Shown here piece by piece: positions 20,374-30,885 of a stretch of DNA of 64,000 bases; position 1 is the first letter of the stretch; the number at the start of each line of letters is the position of its first letter. The position numbers and the translations under genes are program-made. The DNA is from Nemophila menziesii (taxonomy: Eukaryota > Streptophyta > Magnoliopsida > Boraginales > Hydrophyllaceae). Location of the stretch: positions 77,466,224 to 77,530,223 of the forward strand of contig JARWIR010000002.1 in the NCBI GenBank assembly GCA_029959085.1. Reading direction: 5' to 3'. Under the pieces are notes generated by a model. That model made no database searches, was not told the origin of the DNA, and saw only the letters and a program-made list of their open reading frames with translations.

Positions 20374-21500
20374 TTGGGCCAGCCCCATTAAGACCAAATC
20401 TTAGATTTGGGGCTGGACCCATAATGTGAAAAAAAAAATACACCAACTTAAACTCCAGATTGGGCCAGCCCCATTAAGACCAAATCTTAGATTTGGGGCT
20501 GGACCCATAATGTGAAAAAAAAATACACCAACTTAAACTCCACATTGGGCCAGCCCCATTAAGAACAAAACATAGACAACGGGCTGGACCAAATACATTT
20601 TTCCATAATGACCCATTACACAACATGGGGCTGGCCCATTTAAAAAAAAACGCGTTTTGGCTTTTCGTCGTGAGCGGTGCTGCGAGGAGTTGCAGGAGTC
20701 TGTTGATGGCGGTGGCGTGGTGGCGGTTTCGAGCGCGGGCTGGCCCCATCTGGTGTCGCAGGCCAGAGGCAGAACTACGTCAGGAGAGCAGCATCGGTGG
20801 TGGGTGCAGGAGAGCAGCGATGCTAGCGGCGCTGGAGCAGATCTGAAAAACGGGGAAGATAATGGTGGTGTTGATCTGGTGCTTAGATCTGGTGCTTTGT
20901 TGAACGGTGATGATGGCGTAGATCTGGAAGGCTCGAGGGTTGAGAGATTGTGAGATCCGGCCTCCCTTATGGTGGCTGTCGAAGCATAGCAGCAGTGGAA
21001 AGGTCAGCGGCTCTGTGATGGTGGGGCTGAACAACGCCGGATCTGAGCAGCAGCAGGGTGGAGGCGAGGTCGATCTGAGCAGCAGCAGGGTGGATGCGAG
21101 CAACTACTGTCGATCTGAGCAGCAGCAGGGTGGGGTGGGGTTGCGGTGATGAAGCTGAGTGGGTTCATGGTGGGGGCTTGGTGATGAAGCTCTGATGGTG
21201 GTAGGTGGGGGTGGGGGCTCGGCAGTGGTAGGGCAGTAGTGGTGATGGTAGTTGCTCGGCAGTGGAGATGGGGTTGGGGGTGGGTGGTTCGCCTGGGTAG
21301 AGAGAGAGAGGGATTAGAGTGACTGGGGGTGGGGGGTTTCGGTTATACTAATGGTGTTGGTGGGTGGGTTTTGGCTTTTCTATTAGGGGATAAAGGGTTG
21401 GGGTATTTTAGGTTTTTGGTAGCTTCTAGTTGGGTTGTAATGGGTGTTTAAGATGGGGGACTTATTTTACTAATGTAGATGGCCATTGGGCCTTAAAAAG
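20010..21500. mobile_element. Possible non-autonomous MULE-like element with GC-rich cargo
   Basis: The left part (AAGGCCCCAAATTC ... TTTTAAGTCC, 20013-20080) and the right end read backwards (AAGGCCCAATGGCC ... AATAAGTCCCCC, 21494-21450) look like degenerate long inverted ends of a MULE. The interior 20650-21440 is strikingly GC-rich and strand-biased (G on +), with repeated GAGCAGCAGCAGGGTGG at 21049, 21077 and 21116. Open frames there are low-complexity and unconvincing. No target duplication could be confirmed. Confidence 0.35.
20374..20565. repeat. 85/86-bp tandem repeat with hairpin units
   Basis: Two full units (20374-20459, 20460-20544) and the start of a third (20545). Each contains GGGCCAGCCCC and GGGGCTGGACCC facing each other around the palindrome CCAAATC-TTA-GATTTGG, so each can fold into a stem-loop. 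GGGGCTGGCCCCA-type palindromes recur at about 20260, 20625 and 20733. Confidence 0.85.
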
Positions 21501-21764
21501 CTAATACCCCTAAACTCAGACATTTTTTGGTCTCGTAGTTCAACTTGTTAATTACTTATAAACCTCACATTCTTACTAATTAGATCTGTTTAACTTATTA
21601 AATAACATTTAATGTAATTATTACATATGGTACCTAGTATCAGAACTTAATTCTAAAACATCCATCTATTAATTAATCTGGTTTTGAAAAATCTAAATGA
21701 AAAAAATATGAAAGTGGGGTTTTAGCATCAAAACAATAATAACGGGGTAATCGGGTAGGTCAAA
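21501..21764. other. Left half of the FB5 upstream region, displaced by insertions
   Basis: 21580-21774 matches the DNA upstream of FB6 (45060-45130 plus 48270-48363): GGTACCTAGTATC, AACTTAATTCTAAAACATCC, TAGCATCAAAACAAT and AAATATTTGAAGG in the same order. It is the original FB5 upstream sequence, now 19 kb away from FB5 because of the MITE and MULE insertions. Confidence 0.75.
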
Positions 21765-21774
21765 TATTTGAAGG

Positions 21775-21861
21775 AGGAATCTTCGTTTTACAGCCCAATT
21801 TCTCGCCCAACCCCATTATAAAGCCCAAGTCCATATTTGTTCTATTAAAAGCCTAACCGGA
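21775..21861. mobile_element. MITE hosting the giant MULE, left part
   Basis: A 10-bp direct repeat TATTTGAAGG occurs at 21765-21774 and 40889-40898. FB6 has it once at the equivalent place (48354-48363), i.e. an empty site. Between the repeats, ignoring the MULE, lie about 150 bp whose ends are imperfect inverted repeats (GGAATCTTCGTTTTACAGCCC here; right end rc GGAATATTTATTTACCGCCC). A 10-bp duplication fits a Mutator-type MITE. Confidence 0.6.
21853..21861. other. 9-bp target site duplication, left copy (CTAACCGGA)
   Basis: Identical to 40815-40823. The bases beyond each side differ, so the repeat is exactly 9 bp. Confidence 0.85.
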
Positions 21862-22545
21862 TGAAACCACCATATGCAAAGACCTTAATACCCCTTCTTT
21901 ACATCTTTCATCTTTTGTTTCTCTCTCTTACAATGTCTGACACGCACCTAATATATTATATAATTTTACAATATAGTAATGCATTAGTATTCGTTAGTGC
22001 ACGCTCTCTCTCATACCATTCTCCATCTAGTTCTCTCCCTCCATCGTTCTTCATTTGAATTTCGAAAGCTACAAACATTTCTGAAGATCACTATCTGATC
22101 AGGTATGTACATCATTCATATTCAAGTTGTCTACTTTCTGAATATTTCGTATAGTTTAATAAGAACAATAACATCTTCAGCTAGTTCTTTATCAAATCTG
22201 TTGATTTTTTGGTTCACCATTAATATGGATGTTGATCATGATAGTTTAGTTCATCCACCTATGTATTGATTTACGTAATATGTTTTGGTTCTCAGCCTCT
22301 ACACGTTGTTGTATAGTAACATTTGTCACAGTCATGTTTCTGCAAGGTCTGGATCGAGTATGTATTAGTAATAGGCTGTCTGGTACAGACACTGCATGTA
22401 GACATTAACATGTATAGGTGATAATTGTTTGCATAATCTCATATAGAATTACATTGTACTCACCCAGTTATACTTGTTATACATAATCGTTTCACAGTTC
22501 ATGTGTGTGCGCTATATACATATATAGGCACAGTCATCGATATTT

Positions 22546-22966
22546 CATTATCAATGGTACAGACATTATTGACTGTACGTATAGGTACATACAATAATGT
22601 ACAGACTGTGTCACCCTATACAATTTACATTCCTTTCTGGTCCGTACATGCTTAGCTTACATATTATCTTTTACATGTAAATGTCCTTATTACTTTCGTA
22701 TGTTCATCATGGCACAGGTAGTTGGTATTTTCAAACTAAACCCTATACCCTAAACCCTAAACCCTACATCGATCTTTCGTTATTAATGGTACAGACATTA
22801 CTGTCTGTACGTGTACGTACATACAATAATGTACAGACTGTTTACCTTATACAATTTACAGTTCTTTCTGGTCCGTACAGGCTTAGCTTACATATTATCT
22901 TCTACATGTAAATGTCCGTATTACTTTTGTAGGTTCATCATGTCACAGGTAGTTGGTATTTTCAAA
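22546..22966 (+). repeat. Direct duplication of the transposase 5' region with telomere-like junction
   Basis: 22546-22735 and 22779-22966 are near-identical copies (about 190 bp) of leader plus the first codons of the transposase. Between them sits AAACCCTATACCC followed by CCCTAAA-type units (22738-22767), the plant telomere motif. The upstream copy has its own ATG (22709) that opens a 15-codon decoy frame ending inside the telomere-like sequence. Confidence 0.85.
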
Positions 22967-25162
22967 CATTCTGGCGAAAAATATATGTCACCGTTGGCAA
23001 ATATCCCCACATTCGACAAATGTAAGCAATATGTCCTATCCAAATGGTCTTTTTTGAAGGACCTTGAGTTGGTTTTTCAGTATTCAGTTACGGGTCACGA
23101 GAACTGCCATATCAACTCAGACGATGATTTTACCACGCTTTTATGGCTTGTGTCACGGGACAGCCTCCATCAAGTAGATTTCACTGTGAGTTTGAAACAT
23201 CCGTTCATCCAACATACTACGACTCAGACGAACGGCGCCCCTGTCACTAGTATACCACATTCAAATGTCGCTGATGTTGGTGTAGAGCCCCCGGAGTTTT
23301 ACACTCACCGCACGAAGGAGTTGCTTAGTTCGCGTTGGGGTAAATGTTTAGGCGAAGTTGGTACATGTTTTCCACATGGCCATGAAGAGTTTAGATTCGC
23401 TTTACGAAAGTACTCTTGTGAGACCGGTTACGGTTACACATATTCGCACAATCAAGGTCAGAAGCTTGCCGCTTACTGTGCTAAACGCAACAATACTGGT
23501 TGCCAATGGTGGATATATGCTACACCGTCTAAGGTTGACGGTAAAGTATACGTTCAGACTTTCTACAACCAGCATACTTGTGGCACTCCTACTCGTCTGC
23601 TAAAGAACAAACGTATGTCATCAGGCCTAGTAAAAGATCTTATACTTGACGAGGCCAGGTCCAAGCCTGATCTGAAGGCCAAAGACATTATGCATCGGCT
23701 TAAGGATGCTTATGGCTTCGTTATTTCTTACAAGTGTGCTTACGCTGCCTTACAGCAGGCGAAGGATGAGTTAAATGGCGATGTTGGCGAGTCTTACAAC
23801 ACCATACAAGCGTACTTCGATAAGATGTCTAAACTTGATCCAACTGGAGCATATGTTCTTGAAGTTGACCACGAGACATCCACTTTTGAACGCGCTCATT
23901 TTGCATTTGGTGCTTGCTTAGATGGGTTTAAGGCATGCCGTCCTGTTGTGTTCTTGGATGGTACCTTCTTGAAGGCAAAATACAAGGGGACTTTCCTTGT
24001 CGCTGTAGCTAAAGATGGGAATAACGGTAATTAATCTTTCGGCCAGACTCTATATTGGTACAGACATGTAGGTACGGACATGTTAGTCCGGATCTTACGT
24101 TCAGACACTATATTAATCTTTTTTAAATTTTCAGGTCTGGTCCCTATCGCTTTCTCCATATGTCGGGCCGAGGACAATGCCAACTGGGAGGCTTTCCTCA
24201 GGTTTCTACGACCCCTGCTACCAGACCGCCCAATGGTCTTTGTGTCTGATCGATTACGTGGTATAATTAACGCCGTTCAAAATGTCTTTCCTGAACACAA
24301 TCACTCTTTCTGTTTGCGTCACATACATGCTAACCTTGAGTCTAGGTATGCTGGTGAGATGAAGGCTGTAATGGTATGCCTGTTTAATAGGGTGGCTTAC
24401 GCTCCAACGTTTGAGTTGTTTGATCATCATATGGAGAAGTTCCTGCGAGTAGGTGGAGTAGCCGCTAGAGATTTCATGGAAAACCTACCAATTGAGAATT
24501 TTGCCGACGCATATTTCGGTGGTAAACGATATGGCGAGATGACCTCTAATGCAGTAGAGTCCCTAAATAGTTGGCTGAATGATGTTCGTGACCTACCCGT
24601 TTCTGAACTTGTACATAAACTTCGAATCAAAATTATGACTTGGATTTACGATCGCTCGGTCGCTCTTTTATCATGGGAGTCTGAACTGTCTCCTGTACGC
24701 CAGACGGAGCTTGACGAAAATTATCAGCTATCCCGCACTTGGTATGTTTTTCAGTCCAGTACGTTCGTTTTCGAAGTGCACAGCGATCCTAACATGTCAG
24801 TTAATATTGAGACTCGCGAATGTTCATGTGGCAAATGGCAATACAACGGTTTCCCATGCGAACACGCAATAGCTGCTCTAGTAAAAGACAAACCCAACAA
24901 CATACTTGATTACGTCGAACACTACTTCAAGACCAACACTGTTGCTAAGGTGTATGAATCTAAAATACCAGCTGTCTCAACCTTTGGTAGTCCCGTCTCC
25001 AAAGCTGTTATTACAATTTCGCCACCTATTGTTAAGATATCGCCTGGCCGTCCGCAAAAGAAGAGGAGAGCTTCTATATTTGAACTTAATCGCACTCCGT
25101 TTAGGTGTGGAAATTGTCACATTTTGGGTTACCATAACAAGAGGTCCTGCCCGTCACGTTAA
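22940..25162 (+). CDS. MURA-type MULE transposase (two exons)
   Basis: Exons 22940-24026 and 24135-25162 join in frame across a 108-bp GT-AG intron (24027-24134), giving 704 residues. ATG 22940 lies in the conserved TTCATCATGTCACAGG context; upstream in-frame GTG/TTG codons are not plant starts. Order: a MuDR-type DNA-binding domain at about residues 140-205 (FRFALRKYSCETGY ... GCQWWIYA); the MULE RNase H-like core with first Asp in VVFLDGTFLK (about 337), second Asp in VSDRLRG (about 398), the C..H pair in FCLRHIHANL, and Glu in SNAVESLNSW (about 503); a SWIM zinc finger CSCGKWQYNGFPCEH (about 593); and a C-terminal zinc knuckle CGNCHILGYHNKRSC. All catalytic positions are present. It would bind the element's ends and catalyse its movement. 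Confidence 0.93.
24027..24134 (+). other. Transposase intron
   Basis: Donor ACG|GTAATT, acceptor TTTTCAG|GTCTGG. Removing it joins ..KDGNNG to LVPIAFSI, the expected MULE-core continuity. It contains one GTACAGAC motif (24058). Confidence 0.9.
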
Positions 25163-25991
25163 CAGTGTTTCATATTCGAATTGTAATGTAACTTTTTTGT
25201 TTTTCTGCATCTATTTTGCGATAATGGCTTGTTGTTTTGTACGGCATATGGGTTATGGTATTTACATTCTATATGCCGTTGGAAACAGGTCTTCGTTTCA
25301 TTTTGTAACACCAGAATATTTGTATCGGACTACTTATTTGTGATCAGTCTCGCAACGTAATCATGCTTACATTATGTTCATTCACAGCTGGCACGTTCTT
25401 TCGTACAGACTACAACATCTGGCCATATGTGTCTGTACCGATACCCAAATGCAGGTTTACACAGAATACTCGACGTTTGTACATATGTGTCTGTACCATT
25501 TACGAAGTTCACTTCTACATTTCTCTTCACATGTTCATGTAGTCTCTATGCCTTCTAAAATACTTTTCTGAACCATACAGCCCATTCAAATACCACCTGT
25601 ACATACTGGTCTAGACAGTTTAAACTTCATACTTCATTCTATGCATATTGCCATTGAATGGACCATACCGCATGGACTGAACATTCATGGACAGCCATAC
25701 ATACACCGAAATTTTTTGTATGCCTGTTTTGAAGCTTTGATTTTCATTGCCTACTTAGTTTATATATGCAATATTATTGTATACATTACAACATACCTGT
25801 GTTATCCCACATTAACCTACTCATACAGTATACTCAACGTAAAACATATTACTTATACAACGAACAACTGGTAGGTTCCAAATACGTATTAAAAATATCA
25901 TTGTTACATGATTAATATAAGAATGTCATACTTTTGAAACATAAAGTAACTGTGAAGCATAATACTTAATTATTCTGAAGATAAAACTATA
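25163..25991. other. Convergent intergenic region of the MULE
   Basis: Lies between the 3' ends of the transposase (+) and Ulp1-like gene A (-). It holds GTACAGAC motifs at 25403 (+), 25431 (-) and 25489 (-). No coding sequence is supported. Confidence 0.6.
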
Positions 25992-28856
25992 CTAACGGTT
26001 GTATCCTTGTTCCTCTTTCGCCTTTTTCAAAGCATCTGTTGTGCAGTTGCTGTTAAGCAGCATATTCACCACCGACTTTCTCATTGATTTCATGTTCGCC
26101 GCCGTGTATGCCCCTTTCACATTAAACCCTTGGAAGATGTCCATCATGCACAACAGAACGTACACACCCGAGTCTACCCACCCGCTAATGCTGTGATGTT
26201 GGGTGGTATTTATGACGGTGTACCTTTTATTCACAGTCCTCGGTTTTTCAGTTGGCCACAATTCTGTTGCTAGCTTTTTGAAAACTTCATTTGCCAGCTT
26301 ACTTGAGGCTGCAGCCAGTTTACTTTTGTTCTTTCGATTCCCACAACAGTAGTGTTTGAATTCTCCGTCCCCATCCTCCTTTGTATACACTAGAAGACTC
26401 CACATTGTTTCCCCAGACATCTTTCTTTTTAAAGGTATGAGTACGATATCCGATGTGTTGCAGACTCCATCTGTCAACATCACCGCCACATCATCCTTCG
26501 CTCTGGTGTCATGTTTCCTTTTATACTGCAGTATTACACGTGTAAGATGTATGTAAAGTGTATATTAAGTTTTTAAGCTTAAGAGTATTTTTATTCACTT
26601 ACAAAGGCTACTGATGTCATGAAGTTGATTTTCCGCTGCAACTCTCCATTTGTTCGCTCTGCCCTTCCCTTTAGCCAGATCCCCATCACCACATCCATTA
26701 CCTATATAGCATTGTGATTCAGTTAGGATTAAAGTAGTCGTACTATCTTTTTTTTGGACAATATACCCAAACACGCATGATAATTAATCGCACTGTCTAG
26801 ACATATAGGCCCAACCATATTAGTCGGGACACAAATCTGTATGACATATGTACGCATTATTGTATAGTTATACCTTCCATTTCACAGGTCCCTGTATCGC
26901 TACCCCAAGCACGTTATCCACGCTCACCTTTATCCTGTTATACATACAAACCGCAGCCCCCCCTGAGTATAAACGCCCTGTAATGCATAACAGTAAATAA
27001 TCCTCCTCGTATGCTACATTATTATGTGGGACGTCTATACGTTTACTCACTTCTACACATTCCGGCCTACTTTCGTCTGCGGACTGTTTTCTTATTTCTG
27101 TCTTCAGCTGTTTTTTATCAGTCTCTTTGTCTTTCATCCCTCCAAGCACCAAACTTCCTGTAACTGGCATCTCACTCCCAACATTACCCTTCTTCAGCTT
27201 TTTCGCTATCACATCCCAGCTGACCTTTCTCCCATCCAGCTTTGCTTTATTAGCATGATCCACCTGTTGAATCGCATCACCATCACTGGGAGACCCCCTT
27301 TCATCTTCTGAAGATTTTGCCCGCTCCTTACCCTTCAAATGACGTTCTGTCTGTACCAATACGGCTCCCGTTTTTTGAAGATTACCTTTTTTGTCGTCGG
27401 ACATTGTTCGTTTCTTAACTGCTTCACTGTCCAAAGACATCCTTTTTTTGATAGGTTTATTTGTGTCCGCTATTTCGCCAACTAATTTCCTTTTTCCTCC
27501 TCTATCTGCATTCAAAACTTCTTCCGCCTCTTTGTACTTTAAATTGTCCTTTAATGAAATCAAACCCTTATTCACGACCTGACCAATACTGTCGTTAACA
27601 AAAATCTCATTATCTATAGCATGATCTATTTCATCTGCCCTACATAATTCTTCCATCCTTGTCCTTGGCTCTTCCGGTATATTTTTTGTTTCTTCTATTC
27701 GTTGCACTCTTTCGAGTTCTTTTTTCAGTTTCTCATTTTCATTGCTGTAGTAATCCACTTCAGCCCTAAGATCAGAAACTGTCTTCCTCTCCAAGTCTAG
27801 CATCTCTTGCCATCTCTTGCCATTTTCTTGTACGTTAACGTTATCTTCAACTTGAATGCCATCCCCATCAATCCCTACCCCGTACGAATCCTTTTCCTCT
27901 TCCGTCATAGTCAACTCTCCTATAATCACCTACAACACCAAAGACTTTGTAACTACCATTAACGATGCATAATACAAGTACACAGTGTATATACCAAATG
28001 GCTCGTACCTGCTTGGGCTGTACCGAAACCAATATACGTTGTTGGAATCCTGGTGGTGTCTCTAACGTAAGCCACTTAAACAGCCGTGGCAAGGTTATAC
28101 TTTCATCCGGAATAATCCCAGTCCCTCTAACATGCTCACAAAACCATGCCTGCAAGTTACAATTATATTAGCGAAACCATTAACAATTGTCAAAGAACAT
28201 GCTTTTTTCATACTTACCAATACCATCACACAACATCCCTGTACCAGCCCGTTATCAACGTCCATTAAAGTATCCGCAATGTGTTTCGCCCAATTGTATG
28301 TCTTAATAACCGTCAAATCTTCTGAGTATGTCACATGCCACTGTTTTATTCTACCTGAACCGGACGGGTAGAAAATAGTCGTGAGCGCTAGGATGTTCAT
28401 ACATTTCACAAAAGTCTCTCTATTCTCCCTGTCTTTGACTTTCAAACTCTGCTGGATCACCTTCTTCAATGCTTTCGGTGTAACCCTACCTGGTGTAAAG
28501 CCCGGAAAATGTTTTATAAACCAATTTGAAGGCACTACAGCCCCAGCGTTCTGTCTGGTTATTATTTTCTTGTCCCCACCTTCTACACCCAATATTAATT
28601 TTACATCGTTCGCCGTCACACGCATTTGCTGCCCACCAATCACAAACTTCGAACTACTTGTCTGATACGTGTCTATAATAGCCGCACTAACAGCTTCGTG
28701 TTTCGGTAACCGACAGTCGCTATCTATTTTGCTTAGTGCCACAAACAGTTTATGAAAAGGGGAAAGTCTCAACGCCTTCATGTGTTTGCGGGGGACCTTG
28801 CTTTCTTTGAACACCGTGTAGACGGCTTGTAAGCTGCTACCGTATCTTTTCGACAT
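25992..28856 (-). CDS. MULE-borne gene A: DUF1985/PMD-like plus Ulp1-like pseudoprotease
   Basis: Five exons on -: 28856-28218, 28149-28009, 27929-26874, 26701-26603, 26525-25992. All junctions are GT-AG and phase 0; the product is 822 residues. Exon 1 (213 codons) has the DUF1985/plant-mobile-domain-like core FVIGGQQMRVTANDVKLILG and a WHV ... YNWAKHIADTLM block. Exon 2 is 47 codons (PRLFKW). Exon 3 has a coiled coil at about residues 304-342, then lysine-rich NLS-like stretches (KRKLVGE, KPIKKR). Exon 5 is an Ulp1/C48 fold (VLIPLKRK, WSLLVY, GWVDSGVYVLL), but the catalytic His is Met (about 686), the Asp position is not Asp, and the Cys is Ser (about 764). It is therefore probably a non-catalytic, nuclear protein. 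Splice sites were placed by eye; agreement with genes B and C supports them. Confidence 0.82.
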
Positions 28857-29576
28857 TCTGCAGTTACAGGCGTCACTCAAATTAGTTAGACACAAACGTA
28901 GAGCCTAATACATTACCGTTATTCATACACAACAACACACAAATAACTTCTATTACAGAGGTCTGTACCTAACAGACACATACAATTCGAATTATTTAAT
29001 TTTTGACTCAAAAACACGAAGTTATGTAAAATTCCTAGGCGAATCTAATCAATGTATGTATAAAAATACAATTTTTACAGCTTATTATACTCACAAGAGA
29101 TCAACTGTTTGCTCATTTTACAATTGCGTTCATCATATATGGTTTACATCTATTTTTCAGCTTGAAATTCTTAAGTACACTATTCAATTACAAATCTATT
29201 GTTCTGCTGTTTCTTTTTTGGATCTCATCTTATATACATGTATATGTTCTTACCCGTGTTCTCTCTTGTAGTTGGTTAATGTGGCCACGATCTTCAAAAT
29301 CTGACGTTGTGAAACCCTTGGTTTTTGTTTCCCCCTTCTCGTTAATAACGAACAAGTTTCCCTTTAGTTGTAGTTGTTGCAGGTCTTTAGTGTTCACCTA
29401 CCCTTATCTCCGTCGCCGTCCAATAAAATGTTAGTGGGTATACAGGTGTCACACGTGTTTCTCCATATAATGGCTTTTATTAACTTTTTATGTTTTTATC
29501 CAGTTTATTTTTTTATTTATTTTGGCCATTTTACTGGTGTGTAATTCCGTTATGGCTGGCATTAGACTGCAATGTA
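28857..29576. other. Upstream region of MULE gene A
   Basis: AT-rich; a 3' splice-like CTGTAACTGCAG directly precedes the ATG on -, so a 5' UTR intron is possible. One GTACAGAC motif on - (28961). No gene. Confidence 0.5.
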
Positions 29577-30680
29577 TGTACCTTAGAGTACAGACATCAA
29601 ACATCCATATACACATACCAACATACACATACCGTGCTCTCCTGTCAACTTCATTTCCCTGCCTTATTTAGTTCTAGGCCGGATCGATTATATCACCTCA
29701 GTATTACGTTACGGGGCTGGACATATATGTACAGACATTATAATCCACAATACACTTACAGCATGTCAATTTCATACATCCTGCTTCTACCACTGTGCAT
29801 ATAACATTTTTTACAGTGCATTTTGCTTTTTTCAACAATGGAATAAATCCAGCTACTAATATGTAGCTGTCTTGCGCGTGGGACTCAGTCATGTCATAAT
29901 CGACGTTCGAAACATATAACGTGTCTGTACCGTGGTGCACAGACACAGCGTAGTATGCCGTCTGTACTCTATAGTACATACATCAAACATCACCTTGTAC
30001 TATAAACCACGTGTACATATCCGTGGGCTGGACATATATGTACAGACATTATAATCCACAATACACTTACAGCATGTCAATTTCATACATACTGCTTCTA
30101 CCACTGTGCATATAACATTTTTTACAGCACATTTTTCTTTTTTCAACAATGGAATAAATCCAGCTACTAATATGTAGCTGTCTTGCGCGTGGGACTCAGT
30201 CATGTCATAATCGAAGTTCGAAACACACAACGTGTCTGTACCATGGTTCACAGACACATCAAAGTATGCCGTCTGTACTCTATAGTACAGACATCAAACA
30301 TCACCTCGTACTATAATCCATGTGTACATATCCGTTAACAGCACAGTCCAATATACACATACCGTGCTGTCTGGTCAACTTTATTTCCCTTCATTCTTTA
30401 GTCCTACGTCTGATCGATTACATTACCTTATTATTATGGCAGGGGGCTGGACACATATGTACAGCCAGACTAATCCAGGCTATACTTACTTTAATTTGTT
30501 CATTTCATACATACAGCTTCTACCACTGTGCATATAACATTTTTTTCAGTACATTTTAATTTTTTTAACTTTCTTGCGCGTGGGAGTCATTCATTTCATA
30601 ATCGAAGATAGAAATATACCGAATGTATGTACCGTACCTCACGGACATATAACAGCATGCCGTCAAGCCTGTTGATTTAT
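29577..30680. repeat. Tandem repeat array with paired inverted octamers
   Basis: A ~310-bp unit occurs twice nearly identically (29713-30024, 30026-30332) with a third, diverged and partial copy (30446-30670). A second ~135-bp module flanks it (29577-29711 and 30310-30445). Each main unit contains GTCTGTACT and AGTACAGAC (or a one-base variant) in inverted orientation around a 4-bp loop (29960-29981, 30271-30292). Short ORFs here are shadows. Confidence 0.85.
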
Positions 30681-30885
30681 AAAGAATAACTGGTTTACCA
30701 AAATACAACGTATCCGAATGGTAACATCATTTTTCATAAGACTACACTTTAAATGTTTGTTACAAAATAGAGTACAATCTGACACACAAAAAATTAAGCT
30801 AAATGCCGTTTAATAGTCCAACATACACTATTACCTGAACACCAAAACATTGACATATAGGTAGCTTCAAACTTCAAAATAGAGA

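Noticed and set aside
22738..22767. A chromosome end
   Set aside because: Only about four telomere-type units, embedded in a transposon; an interstitial scar at most.
25992..26525. Active SUMO protease annotation for the Ulp1-like exons
   Set aside because: His, Asp and Cys are all substituted in each of the three genes.
29704..30257. Two near-identical ~90-residue - strand ORFs (29704-29979 and 30000-30257)
   Set aside because: They reflect the DNA tandem duplication; no start context, domain or selection signal, and the third copy is broken.
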